Positions 12,094 to 22,444 of a DNA stretch of 64,000 nucleotides are shown piece by piece. The notes under the pieces were generated by a model. It was not told the origin of the DNA, made no database searches, and worked only from the letters and a program-made list of their open reading frames with translations. Source of the DNA: Coriaria nepalensis (lineage: Eukaryota; Streptophyta; Magnoliopsida; Cucurbitales; Coriariaceae); the NCBI GenBank assembly GCA_027186245.1, contig CP114482.1, forward strand, positions 4,097,001-4,161,000. The letters are read 5' to 3'. The first letter of the stretch is position 1. Every line of letters starts with the position of its first letter. Made by a program: the position numbers and the translations under genes.

Positions 12094-13620
12094 CTAAGGT
12101 AGTGCTTTCGTTAAAATGGCTGCAATTTGCAAATGAGTTGATAAATGTGAGGTTTTGATGCTCCCATCTTGTATCTTGTCTCGAATTAGGTGGCAATCTA
12201 ACTCGATATGCTTCGTGGGCTCGGGAAAAATCAGATTGGAAGCTATGTGGATTACAGCTTGATTATCACAAAAAAAGCATAGTAGCTTGATCATGTGGAA
12301 TTTGGAAATCAGTAAGAATGTACTTGAGCCATATTATCTCACAACATGTTTATGCCATAGAATGGTATTTAGATTCAGTGGAAGATCATGATATAATCTG
12401 TTTTTTTTTTTTTATTTCCAGAAAATTAGGGAATTTCCAATGAAGACATAGAAGCCAGAAATAGATTGTCTGGTGTCAAGGCAAGCTGCCCAATCAACAT
12501 CACAAAAAACTCGAATTTGCAAAGAGGAAGAAGATGAGAAGAAGAGTCCTTGTCCTGGTGTGCCTTTCAGGTATCTCAATACCTTTTGAACTCCATGAAA
12601 AGCCTTATCTGTTGGTCTTGCCATAAACTGACTGAGAACTTGGATAAAAAAGCTTATGTTCGGTCTTATAATTGTGAGGTAAATAAGTTCACCAATTAAC
12701 CATCTGTAGACAAAAGGATCTGATAGTAAATGTGCCATCTTGCTTATAGTATTTAATGTTTTGATCCATATGAATCTTTGTAAGCTTAGCAGCTAGGAGT
12801 TTTGCATCTGTTAGAAGATCAATTATATACTTTCATTGTCATAATTGAATCCCCTGTTTTGATCTTGCTATCTCAACGCTAAAAAAAAATTCTGAGTTTG
12901 CCCAGATCCTTGATTTTGAAACATGATTGAAAAACTCTTTAAATTTGAGAATACTTTCTTGATCTGTACTAGTAACTATCAAATCATCTACATAAACAAG
13001 TATTGCTATGAAACTTTGTTGATGAGAATATGTGAACAATGTATATCAGCCTTGGATTGTTTGAAACCGAATTAGATTAGAGAACTGGAGAATTTGGCAT
13101 ACCATTGACGTGATGATTGTTTAAGTCCATATAGACTTTTGAGCAATTTAAAACCCAATTGTTTAGATGCCTTGTACAGCCTTAAGGAACTTACATGTAA
13201 ACATCCTCATCTAGGTCTCCATGGAGAAAAGCATTTTACACATCGAATTGGTACAAATGTCATCCCTTGATTGCATCTAAGGAAAGCAAACACCTTACTG
13301 TTGTGATTTTAGCTATAGAAGAAAACGTCTCTTGGTAATCAATCCCCTCCTGTTGAGTGTACCCTTTTGCAACTAATCATGCTTTATATCTCTCTAGGCT
13401 CCCATCTGAATCAGACTTGAGTTTGTAGACCCATCTGTAGCCTACAGGTGTTTTTCTAGGTGGTAATAAAGTCACAACTCAAGTCTTGTTTTCTTCTAAA
13501 CCATCCAGTTCCTTGTTCATTGCTTCCATCCAATTAGAATCATTTACTGCCTGTTTATAACTTGTAGGCTCATTAATTATAGAGACAGATGTAAGAAAGG
13601 CATTATAAAAGCTCCTGAGA
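12094..13620 (-). pseudogene. Copia RT and RNase H (nested element)
   Basis: On the minus strand from about 13560: QAVNDSNWMEAMNKELD, then [36 protein letters not shown] and FDV-NAFLHGDLDEDVYM, all standard copia RT blocks. ILVYVDDLIVTSTD near 13000 keeps both catalytic aspartates. RNase H follows ([60 protein letters not shown]) and ends ILTKALP. Stops and frameshifts lie between these blocks (for example near 12840, 12400 and 12300). Confidence 0.88.
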
Positions 13621-13744
13621 ACTTGTCATAAGATAGGTTATTAGTGATAGGATAAACTTTCTTCATCTTGGATGATGACGTGGGAGTGTATTGTGAAGAA
13701 ATGCATGCATCATTGTTAGAAATAGATGTGCATACCTAATCAGA

Positions 13745-14215
13745 TAAATGCTTAAGTGTCTATTTAATTCTTTGTGAATGCCTAATGATTGTTTCTTGTA
13801 TTTGTGTACTTCTGTGTTGTGGTGAGGAAGTATCAGATGAGGAGGGATTGATTGGAGATGAGGGATTTTCTGGAGGAGTAGGACTATTTGGAGGTGAAGG
13901 AGGTTGTTTGTGTGGAGTAGTTAAAGAGTCATCTTCTGATTCATTATCTGAATATGAAATGGTTGGTTGAATATGATAAGCTGACTGTTCCATTGTGATA
14001 AATGTGTTCCTACAAGGAAATTCAGTTTCAAAGAATTTTACATTCCTCGATATAAAGATAGATTGATTCTCTAAATCTAGTAGTTTATATCCCTTTACCC
14101 CTGGTGGATATAGAAACACATTTTCTTGCTTGATGATCAAATTTCTTTCTCCCATGTATTAATGTAGATGCAAAACAGAGGCAACCGAAGACTCTTAATG
14201 ATGAATAGACAAGCT
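13745..14215 (-). pseudogene. Copia integrase C-terminus and linker (nested element)
   Basis: On the minus strand this reads [14 protein letters not shown], then after a short frameshifted patch [18 protein letters not shown] and ISRNVKFFETEFP, the conserved end of copia integrase (GKE/GPY-like region). It continues into a Pro/Ser-rich linker (PPSPPNSPTPPENPSSP) separating integrase from RT. It is the downstream part of the integrase interrupted at 14221-14871. Confidence 0.85.
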
Positions 14216-14220
14216 CTTTC

Positions 14221-14871
14221 TGTTGGAAAATGAAAGACAAGATTCAAGACTTGCTCTCTACTTCCTCAAGAACAGATTTTAGACCAAAACTCAGAAAAAA
14301 ACAGCAATGAACTTCAGTTTATGAAAAACACATTCAATCTGTTTTTTTCATTAAAAATTAGAGTCTAAATACTTACATAAAGATAAAACAAGGTACATGA
14401 ATAGTTAACCATTAAATGGCCACATTCTCAGCAGAAGCAACGCTTACAATCACCTTACCTATATTACTTTCAATCAAAAACAGAAAAAGTACAAGAAAAC
14501 CAGAAAAACTGGAAAAAGCACTCAACTACACTAGCCATGACCAAAAAAGGTGAAATTCGATTCCAAAGCTTTCCAAACTTCACCAGCAGTTTCAACACAC
14601 TTCAATCAACATACCAAACTTGCTTGAATACAAAAAATAGCCGTTGGAGCTGCCAAACTTCAGTTCACCTCCCACTGCAGTAACCAAAAGCAAAGAAGCC
14701 AGATTTGGATTTAACTTGAGTTCCTTTGATCCGATCTGAGTGAAACTTGTTCCTACATGTTTCAATTGATGTAGGGAAGCTACCGGAACAAGAGTCAACG
14801 CCAAAAAACATGATCACAAAAAAGTCAACTTTTCACCTCCTTTGATGAGTGAAGTATCACACCTTCAAACA
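14221..14871 (-). mobile_element. Solo LTR of a second copia family, nested
   Basis: A 651-base insertion starting TGTTGG and ending CAAACA, flanked on both sides by CTTTC (14216-14220 and 14872-14876), a perfect five-base target duplication. It splits the copia integrase; removing it with one target copy restores the frame ([14 protein letters not shown]). It has no coding capacity. Short blocks (AAAAAAGTCAAC; GAAACTTGTTC-TACA) and nearly equal length match the LTR at 57415-58067, so both belong to one family; orientation by that match is minus. A solo LTR arises by recombination between the two LTRs of a complete element. Confidence 0.9.
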
Positions 14872-14876
14872 CTTTC

Positions 14877-15760
14877 CCTAGCAAAACTTCATAAGGAGAT
14901 TTGTTTAGTAAGAAAGGAGTAGGAGTTCTATTAATCAAGAAAATTGCAGTTTGTATGAAATCAGTCCAGTAAGATAGTGATAGACCTTATTGATACTTTA
15001 GAGCTCTAGCCACATTCAGAATATGCTGGTGTTTCCTTTCTGCAATGCTATTTTGTTCTGGTGTTTATACACATGTGCATTGATAAATTATGCCATTTGT
15101 GGAATAAAAATCAGACAATATGAATTCATTTCCATTGTCACTTCTTAAGACTTTGATATTGAAACCAAATTGTGTTTTGACATATGTATGAAAAGACTGC
15201 ATACATACTTTGACATCTGATTTTTGTTTTAGCATATATACCCATGTGTTTCTGGAATTGTCATCAATGATAGTCAAAAAATACTTTGAACCATCTACAC
15301 TAGGAATAGAAGTAGGGCCCTATATATCACAATGTATTAAGTCAAATTTCTCTTTTGATCTTGTTAGTTTAGATGGAAAAGGTGATTTATGTTGCTCTGC
15401 TAAGGCACAAATATCACAAGAAATATTTTTATTATGAGAAATGGGAACAGTCATTAATTGTAGTCTAGAAAAAGAAGCATGCCCTAGTCTAAAATGCCAC
15501 AAAACAAAATATTCATGTTGCGACATATTAGCTAGAGTTTTAGGGAAAACAGTAGTATGCAAAACATTAGAATCAATAACAAGATGATATAAGCCTTGTT
15601 TCACTTCACCCCTCCTAATCATCCTCCAAGTCAAATGGTCCTGAATAAGGCAATGAGAAGAGTAGAAAATAAGGCAAAAATTGAGTGATTTTGTTAGTTT
15701 TCTAGCTGAAATCAAGTTATAAGTATAAAAAAAGGGTACACAATGCACATCATATAAGAT
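14877..15760 (-). pseudogene. Copia integrase (nested element)
   Basis: Minus-strand integrase. The zinc-binding part is visible as LWHFRLGHASFSRL followed by ISCDICALAEQHKSPF (HHCC pattern), then the catalytic core with FLTIIDDNSRNTWVYMLKQKSDV (first Asp) and IKVLRSDNGNEF (second Asp). The region near 15060-15000 should carry the third catalytic residue and reads TPEQNSIAERKHQHILN; its Glu is present. A few stops break it (near 15060, 15315 and 15000). Confidence 0.88.
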
Positions 15761-15764
15761 TAGA

Positions 15765-16276
15765 TGATTTGTGATTTAATGGTTCCAGTATGAGTAGCAG
15801 AAGTTGTTTGGCCATTTGGTAGTTCAACAAAAATTTTAGCTAATGATTTGATTTCTGTAAAATAAGAGGGGCACACACAATATGGTCAGTTGCTTCGGTA
15901 TCAATTATGCATGGAATAGTAAAAATATACTGATTAGCACAGGAAAGAGATATGATAGGATAACCTAATATATGTGAATCTGTCTTTTGGATCATATTGA
16001 CTTGAGGTGTTAGAGCAACCGTTTTTCCTTTCAACAATGCAATGAGTTGATTATATTCATCTTTAGTAAGCTGAGTAGTCTTTTCAGAATCCCTAAAGGT
16101 AGGATTAACAACTTGATTGGCTAATGGTTTGGATGAAGAGTGAAATTTATGGCCTTCAGGATATCCATTAAGCTTATAACATTTTGCCTTGCTATGTCGG
16201 ACCATGTTACAATGGTCACAGGTATGAGGAGTAAAATTGCCAAGTTTAAAACAATTCTCCACAGTTTGTCCAGTAG
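15765..16276 (-). pseudogene. Copia gag zinc knuckle and protease (nested element)
   Basis: The minus-strand frame begins within the first zinc knuckle, continues to a second knuckle CDHCNMVRHSKAKC (CX2CX4HX4C), then GYPEGHKF and a linker, and reaches the protease motif IIDTEATDHIV near 15900. The catalytic signature DTGA has become DTEA, which should inactivate it. A stop follows at about 15840. The upstream part of this protein lies beyond the gypsy insertion, at 18328-19229. Confidence 0.88.
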
Positions 16277-16281
16277 TCTTG

Positions 16282-16566
16282 TGTTAGACCCGTTATTATT
16301 ATTAGTATTAGTATTAGTATTATTATTATAGGGCTATTTTAGTAATTGATTGTTAGTAATATAAATAACAGTAGTATGGTTAGGGTTTAAGGGAGGGGTT
16401 AGATTTTGGAGAGTAAGAACTCTTAGGGAGAGACGGTCTCTAAGAACTCTTAGGGAGAGACGGTCTACCTCACGAATTGTAGACCATCCTATGTTATTTT
16501 GATTATTTCGGTGATTGCAAAACAAAGTTTAGTCTTATTCGTAATTATCTAGACCGGGTCCTATCA
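16282..16566 (+). repeat. 5' LTR of the gag-only gypsy element
   Basis: Begins TGTTAGACCCG, contains an ATT/AGT trinucleotide-rich tract (about 16291-16328) and ends CCGGGTCCTATCA. It carries two copies of a 27-base unit (16414-16440 and 16441-16467, beginning TAAGAACTCTTAGGG) whereas the 3' LTR has one, accounting for most of the length difference. Confidence 0.92.
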
Positions 16567-16569
16567 AAT

Positions 16570-16582
16570 TGGTATCAGAGCA
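16570..16582 (+). other. Primer-binding site of the gypsy element
   Basis: TGGTATCAGAGCA lies three bases after the LTR and matches the initiator tRNA-Met type of primer-binding site. Confidence 0.85.
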
Positions 16583-16590
16583 CTCGATCA

Positions 16591-18026
16591 ATGATGGCTG
16601 CGAAGAAGGTAGAGGCACTCGAGGAGAAATTGGAGTGCGAAGTGATGGCGATCAAAACAACGATGGAAGAATGCTTCGCGGCAATACAACAGCAGTTTGC
16701 GCAGCAGAGTGCGCAGCAGTCTTCGTCATTTGAAGCCCTATTGACGAAACTGGCCAAGTTGCAGGTTAGGTCACCACCGAAACCTGACCAACTTATGGGC
16801 GGTCATGGTCGGGCAACAGGGGACATCACTGGAGAAGGCAACCAAGACAGCTGCAATTGCGGCGAGCAGACTGCAGGGGGAGAACTAGCGGCAGCCGGTG
16901 CAGTGGAGGGTGTGGGCATCGACGGCCAGCCTAGGGTAGAGTTCGGCGGTGATTTGGGTGTAGGTTCAGGGACGGCCGCGCTGCTGTGGGGGTCGGCCGG
17001 AAGGGTCCAATTCGGACTAAGGGAGAAAAGGGCGGAAAAAGGGTCAATAGGTGGTTATGCGGCAGGAACCGCCGCGAGTGGTGAAGTAAGGGCTCCGAGG
17101 GCTGAATTTAGGGTTCTGGCAGAACCTCCATGGGCGGGGCAAGTGCAGTACGCAGGTATGCCGGGCAGAACGGGTGCGGAGCCGCAAATTCGTAAGCTAA
17201 AAATGCCTATCTTTGAAGGTGAGGACGTGGCGACATGGGTTTATCGGGTGGAAATGTACTTTGAGGTTAATGGATTAACATAAGAGGAAAAGTTACAGGC
17301 AGCCGGTCTCTGTTTGGAGGGTCCGGCGTTGTCATGGTTTCAATGGTGTGGGAATCGCCGACCCATGGGGTCATGGGTGAAATTCAAACAACGGGTGATG
17401 AAAGTTTTGGACCTCTCACGATGGAAACTTATATGAACAGTTCTTGGCACTCCACCAAGAAGGGACAGTGTGGGAATATCGAGAGAAGTTCCGAGTTGCT
17501 TTCCGAGCCTTTAACGGGTGTTCCTCCGAAAATCTTGAAGGGAAATTTTTTAAAGGAGTTGAAGCCGGAAATTCGGACAACATTGAGGTTATTACGGCCC
17601 CAGGGACTAGAGGAGTATATGGACTTGGCAGTATAAGTGGAAGAGATGAAAAATGCCGAAAAACAACAAAAAAACAGCCATGATAGTTTTGTTCACAACA
17701 GTTATACTGGGAACCCTAGCGCTAGGACTCAAACCATTATTATCGGTATAGAGGCGCTGGAAGAGATGAGAGCCGGGTACCTTCCGGAAGGGAATTTCAA
17801 AAGACTGACGGAGATAGAGATCACGAACAAACGATCGAAAGGGTTGTGTTTTCGTTGTGACGAGAAATTTTCGCCAAGGCATTGTTGTAAGGAGAGGAGA
17901 CTCCAAGTGTTAATGGTCGGTGATGAGGATGATGACATGGTGGAACCGGAGGATGAGAGGGAGGAGGAACTAGACCCCCGGTTTCCAGACCATCCGCATC
18001 GTACCGCAGTTTCCAGATTTCCACCT
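16591..18026 (+). pseudogene. Ty3/gypsy gag, broken
   Basis: Starts at ATG 16591 with a predicted coiled-coil (AAKKVEALEEKLECEVMAIK), then a Gly/Ala-rich spacer and the retrotransposon gag core from about residue 205: RKLKMPIFEGEDVATW, YFEVNGLT. A TAA at 17281 stops it; the core continues in frame (AAGLCLEGPALSWFQW) and then in other frames (HQEGTVWEYREKF, NFLKELKPEIRTTLRLL). A zinc-knuckle-like GLCFRCDEKFSPRHCCKERR lies at about 17844-17900 (CX2CX4-5HX3-4C form). At least two frameshifts and one stop. A short polyprotein C-terminus is fused right after the acidic tail at about 17990-18055. Confidence 0.88.
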
Positions 18027-18045
18027 TGAGGACAACGTGTCTCGT

Positions 18046-18059
18046 TGGGAGGGGAGTAA
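18046..18059 (+). other. Polypurine tract of the gypsy element
   Basis: TGGGAGGGGAGTAA directly precedes the 3' LTR and is the expected plus-strand primer. Confidence 0.8.
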
Positions 18060-18322
18060 TGTTAGACCCGTCATTATTATTAGTATTAGTATTATTATTA
18101 GTATTATTATTATGGGGCTATTTTAGTAATTAATTGTTCGTAGTATAAATAGTAGTAGTATGATTAGGGTTTAGGGAGGAATTAGATTTTGGAGAGTAAG
18201 AACTCTTAGGGAGAGACGGTCTACTTCTCGAATTGTAGACCATCTTATGTTATTTTGATTATTTTAGTGATTACAAAACAAAGTTTATCCTTATTCGTAA
18301 TTATCTAGACCGGGTCCTATCA
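18060..18322 (+). repeat. 3' LTR of the gag-only gypsy element
   Basis: Begins TGTTAGACCCG, ends CCGGGTCCTATCA, and matches 16282-16566 apart from substitutions, a difference in the ATT/AGT tract and a single copy of the 27-base unit duplicated in the 5' LTR. Confidence 0.92.
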
Positions 18323-18327
18323 TCTTG

Positions 18328-19229
18328 CAATAATTACAGTAGGTTTTCTATTTTTTTATGTATTCCCCGGATTTGTTGAGTTGGATAGAATTGCTAGGAG
18401 TGTTGTCATTAAATTTTATGGTGGCTGCCATTGATATTGGACTTAGTTGATTTGACTCAGAAGATGTTATAATCCAGGTTTTCTCCTGATTTTGAATTAT
18501 GTTGTAGATAACATTTACTTTGGGCAGTGAAGACATTAGTAATATTTGATCCCTTGATGTTGAATATGCATCATTAAGTCCCATAAGGAACTTAATGACC
18601 TTGTCCCTATCATATATTTCCACCAGCACATGTAGATGTCCACAATTACATTCCAGAATTGGTTCAAAATCAAGAAGTTGATCCCAGCGATTCTTTAACT
18701 TGCTGTAGTATAAAACTACTGAATCTTATCCTTGTTTGATTTATGCAATTTGCTTCTTAATCCCATAAACTCTCAGTCCATCTTGTTGGGCAAAAGTATC
18801 TTTTAGTTCTATCCACAACTCTCTAGCATTACTAATATAAGATACATTAGATCTCAACTCTTGACTGATAGAATTTAGGATCCATGACACAATCATATCA
18901 TTGCATCTCTCCCATGATTCAATAAGAACAACCTCTGTGTTAAACAGTTCAGAGTCATCTGATGATAATTTTTCAGGTGTTGGCGATTGGCCATTAACAA
19001 AAACAAATTTATTCTTAGCTCTAAGTCTCATTTTCATTGCTCTTGACCACATCTCATAATTATCTTTGGTCAAGAGTTCTGGAACAATAACCATTTGAGG
19101 ATTATCACCATTTTCTAGGCGATAAAGGTTTGCAAGTTTTGAGAAATTGCTAAAGAAATATGTTTCTTCATAATCTTTTTTCTGTGAAACAGACTCTATA
19201 GCTGTTTGTTTTGTTTGCTTTTCTTCCAT
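18328..19229 (-). pseudogene. Copia gag N-terminal part (nested element)
   Basis: On the minus strand from ATG at 19229: a variable N-terminus, then LTKDNYEMWSRAMKMRLRAKNK, WERCNDMIVSWILNSIS, ARELWIELKDTFAQQDG, and after a stop at 18741 VLYYSKLKNRWDQLLDFEP and DRDKVIKFLMGLNDAYS-SRDQILLM. This is the gag family with conserved W and D-V--FLMGLN motifs. It ends in YCNYCK, the first half of a CCHC knuckle, exactly where the gypsy element inserted. Two stops break it (18741 and about 18346). Confidence 0.88.
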
Positions 19230-19230
19230 A

Positions 19231-19244
19231 CTGCTTTGATACCA
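19231..19244 (-). other. Primer-binding site of the nested copia element
   Basis: On the minus strand TGGTATCAAAGCAG directly follows the 5' LTR, the form complementary to initiator tRNA-Met in many plant copia families. Confidence 0.85.
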
Positions 19245-19531
19245 TAAAACAAGGTACAGAAAAATATAGACAGAAGTAGACTAAAATGCAGAAAGTATTA
19301 CTGAAAAATTTGAAAAACGATAGGTACAAGGCTGTTGCTATATAGAGAAAAGTTACCACTAAAAGAATGCTATAAACCTTAAATTAGGCTGAATGTAATT
19401 GAAATTGGCTGAGTTATCATACCATTTAAATCAAAACTCATATTTTGGGCTACTCTTTATTTGGAGGGTGTTTACCCTCTAACTTTAACTTTACTTTCCC
19501 TTTCTCATAATCTCGATCTTTGCACGTGACA
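19245..19531 (-). repeat. 5' LTR of the nested copia element
   Basis: A 287-base copy of the repeat at 11791-12082, with diverged substitutions and small gaps. On the minus strand it ends CCTTGTTTTA next to the primer-binding site and starts TGTCACGTGCAAAGAT. The G-box-like CACGTG at its start is a plausible promoter element but is unproven. Confidence 0.82.
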
Positions 19532-20424
19532 GGAGAGTGAACGCTAAAGCTCTGTTCTTGAATCAATGGAGGAGGAGGAGAGCTATATTCCAATACTCAG
19601 GGTCCCACAATTTCAATATGTAGGTCCACGTGTCATTATTAGAACTCACTATCTGAAACAAATTAAAAAGTTAAACTAGAATCTCAGTCCCACACCCACT
19701 ACCATGCATATAAAGTGGTGAATAGTCTCAAGGTGCACAAAACGGGTTTGAGAGAAGATATATACCTGAGGTGGAAGAGAAATCGAGAATTGTTTTACTA
19801 AGTGTAAGAATTTGAGTTGATCTGTTGTGAATGAAGAGTCTTAAGGCATGATATAATATCTTTAGGGATCTTTTTAACCTATCAGGCTTCGGGTGGGACA
19901 AAGACAGAAAATGCGTAGTAACCAAAACATCGGTTTGGAATGACTACCTATCAGTTAAGTTAAGGTAAGATATATATTGGTTGCTCTTATTACAAATATT
20001 GGTTAGGCTGATTAACAATGCATCATGGATATCTGTATATTCAAATGTTAAAAGTTTATTGGTAGAAACTTTTAAGCAACAATACTATAAACTGATCATA
20101 TTATTAAGTGGTGGAAACTGTTAATAGCTTATATATCATTGCTTTCTAAGTTTGATTTTGAACTGTTAATTAGAAACTGTTAAGCATCCATGATCAAAAC
20201 TGGTCATACTATTAAACAAAAACTGTTAAAAAGAGGTAAAATAATGTAAAGTAATAGAAACTGTTAAGTATGAACTATTGAAAAGAAATGGTCGAACTGA
20301 AATTTTTATCCCCGTCTTTGCATTCATATTTTTCAGCATCAATCTGTAAGCTATTTAAATACTTGATTAATTCTGTAATCATTTGAGTTTTTTCTATTTG
20401 CAGACATAAGGTTCTATTTGCAGA
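19532..20424. other. Intergenic DNA, no gene seen
   Basis: No coding sequence recognised. Several short phrases (AACTGTTAA-type) recur between 20040 and 20270, giving a weakly repetitive texture. A 20-base unit starting TTCTATTTGCAGACATAAGG is present twice in tandem at 20392-20411 and 20412-20431. Confidence 0.5.
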
Positions 20425-21001
20425 CATAAGGGAGCGCAACAGTTTAAAAATACATCATTCCCACAATATATTTTGCTCTTCGGGATCTTTGGGGGTTGTA
20501 GGGTTGATGGAGAAGACGGGGAGACATGCATAGATGCCGATGCACAAGTTCCTACTGGTCGGTATGTTGAAGAGAACACGGTTAATCTCACATCACCTCG
20601 AACTGCTAATAACTGATATATAGGGTGAAAGCAGCAAGCCAAAGAGGAAGAAGAAAAGTTGTCATGATGCCGTAGATTTAGGGGGATTACTTGAAGCGTC
20701 TAAGAGGTTGGAAAATTATTTGGGTAAAATAGAGAATGCAATATTGAAGTTAGCTAGAGACGAGATTCATGACCATATGGTTGATGTTATGAATGAGCTT
20801 CCGCCACTGCCGATAACATTTAGTGAGGGTATGAGGATGTCGCGCCTCTTGGCCACGGATGGGTTGTTTGATGCTTACAAGTCATTTAAGGAGGATAACG
20901 TTAAGGTTGCTTTTGTGAAAGATGTTAGGAGAAAAGCAGACGTGACTTATTATGGAATACTTTGGTTTTACTTATCCAGTAAGTACCGACTAAGTTATTA
21001 G
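20425..21001 (+). pseudogene. Myb/SANT-like domain protein fragment
   Basis: A weakly recognised plant protein fragment. A first part (about 20430-20613) ends at a stop; after a frame change, 20625-21001 reads SKPKRKKKSCHDAVDLGGLLEA and continues as a helical domain (ENYLGKIENAILKLARDE, HMVDVMNELPPLP, ATDGLFDAYKSF, NVKVAFVKDV). The basic linker followed by a C-terminal helical domain with an ELPPLP block resembles plant Myb/SANT-like DNA-binding proteins, many of which accompany PIF/Harbinger transposases. No Myb tryptophan array is preserved. It is probably a dead fragment; an unspliced host exon cannot be excluded. Confidence 0.45.
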
Positions 21002-22444
21002 TTTGTTGGTACTAAATTTTTTTGTGATAGTTGGGTCTCTAACTGAGTTTTTGTGCGCCTTTTTTGGGTGATTTGGGAACATTGGCAAATACATTTATAG
21101 ATGTGGATCTTTGTTATAGTTGTTGATCTTTTTTGGATGTGTGGTAAAACGACTATGAAGTAAGTGGTGGGGAATGGTTATTTACTATGAAATGTCATGA
21201 TAACTTTTTAGTTGTGGATGTTCATTTATATATTTAACTGCTTGTTTAATTACATGACTGTTCAATTAATTTTGGATGGTAATTACATGAGTGTTCAATT
21301 AGTTTTGGATGGTTAAAAACAAGCTAGATCAGGTCAGTCCACAGGTTAAAAAATTAAACCCGGCCAGCATCCATGTACAGGCCAGGCTGAGCCTATAGCC
21401 AAATGCATCAGGTGCAGGCACAGGTTCGGATCGCCCGACCCATATTGCCACTTTTAATTCCCATAAACACCTATATTGGTAAAAATATGGGATTATTTGA
21501 TTGCATTCTCTAGAAATCGAGAAATAAAAATGATTTGGTTAAATATAGAATATAAAGTAGAATGAAAAATACCCTCAAAACCAATTCTTCAAAGTGGTAA
21601 AAATTTAATCTATTTTCACGATCTAGAGGATCGAAATCAGATTACAATGAAAAATCATATTTCTATTTCTCCTAAAGAAACACAAAGATTTATCGCTAAA
21701 TTACAAATTTTAAACAATTACCACTTCATTACATTTCTTATTCCAACCATTCAGCACATTCTTATTTTACTCATGAATTGAAACTAAACAAGCCATAAAG
21801 AATGATTTTTTCATTCTAGTGGGAATAATTTTTTTCATTCTCATTCATCATTATTTGAACCAATAGTAAAATGGAATACAAAAAAATCATTTAATTCCCA
21901 CAAAAGAAATTAAACCAAACGAAAGCTTATAATCTTACCACTTCAGGGTCATAAATCAATGACTAATCTCTCTTCCTTCTTTACCGGTGATCCCCCAAAA
22001 GAGTAATACCAAAATTATATCAAACCTTTTTCACTCCACTAACATAAAAGTGAATTGAGACTTTTGGATGAGAATTTTTTTTTTTTTTTTTTGGGTATCA
22101 CCAAGGCCTCTCTATTTAGTACACCCACAGAAGAAAATGGCTTTTAAACAAAATTATATATATATATATATAAATCCATGATCCTCAATCTAGATTTACC
22201 AGCTCAACCATACCAGAGAAGAAAAGATGGGTCATAACTCATAAGCAAGTAGAGGGTAGTAATATTACATTACCGCAAGATGAATAGCAGGAGCTAGAAT
22301 ACTAACTTCCCTATCAGAATTCCATCGAGATCTTGAGCTAACCCAGTAGATTTCATGGGGCAGTAATTGGCTTAATTTTGACAAACATAGGTTGAAAATA
22401 AATATGATGCCACTACAATCTAACACAATTCTGAAGTTCATTCA
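21002..22444. other. Intergenic DNA with low-complexity tracts
   Basis: No gene. At 21325-21450 a GC-rich stretch (CCCGGCCAGCATCC ... GATCGCCCGACCCATATTG) resembles the subterminal sequence of plant hAT-type elements. Poly-T at 22077-22093 and a TA run at 22155-22172 are present. The AT-rich part 21480-21920 has repeated ATTCCCA/TGGGAAT words that may be an old MITE, but its ends are not definable. Confidence 0.45.

Larger units (their letters stand above)
16282..18322 (+). mobile_element. Gag-only (TR-GAG-like) Ty3/gypsy element, nested
   Basis: A 2041-base element with LTRs of 285 and 263 bases, primer-binding site, purine tract and a perfect five-base target duplication TCTTG (16277-16281 and 18323-18327). 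It encodes only a gypsy-type gag with CCHC region followed directly by the last residues of a gypsy polyprotein (PDFHLEDNVSRWEGSN); protease, RT, RNase H and integrase are missing. It inserted between the cysteines of the first zinc knuckle of the copia gag. It is GC-rich relative to its surroundings. Gag-bearing non-autonomous LTR elements of this form are known in plants as TR-GAGs; mobility would have needed pol from a relative. Confidence 0.9.
11791..19531 (-). mobile_element. Ty1/copia element carrying two nested insertions
   Basis: Minus-strand copia element of 7741 bases, with LTRs at both ends and domains in the order gag, CCHC knuckles, protease, integrase, RT, RNase H. Two later insertions sit inside it: a 651-base solo LTR (14221-14871) and a 2041-base gag-only gypsy element (16282-18322). 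Subtracting both with their duplicated targets leaves 5039 bases, normal for a plant copia. Coding regions have stops and small frameshifts, so the element is dead. No clean target duplication was found at its outer edges (CTCTC on the left, GGAGA on the right). Confidence 0.88.

Noticed and set aside
13785..13970. Gly-rich plus-strand frame in the copia region
   Set aside because: It is the complement of the Pro/Ser-rich linker of the minus-strand copia polyprotein.
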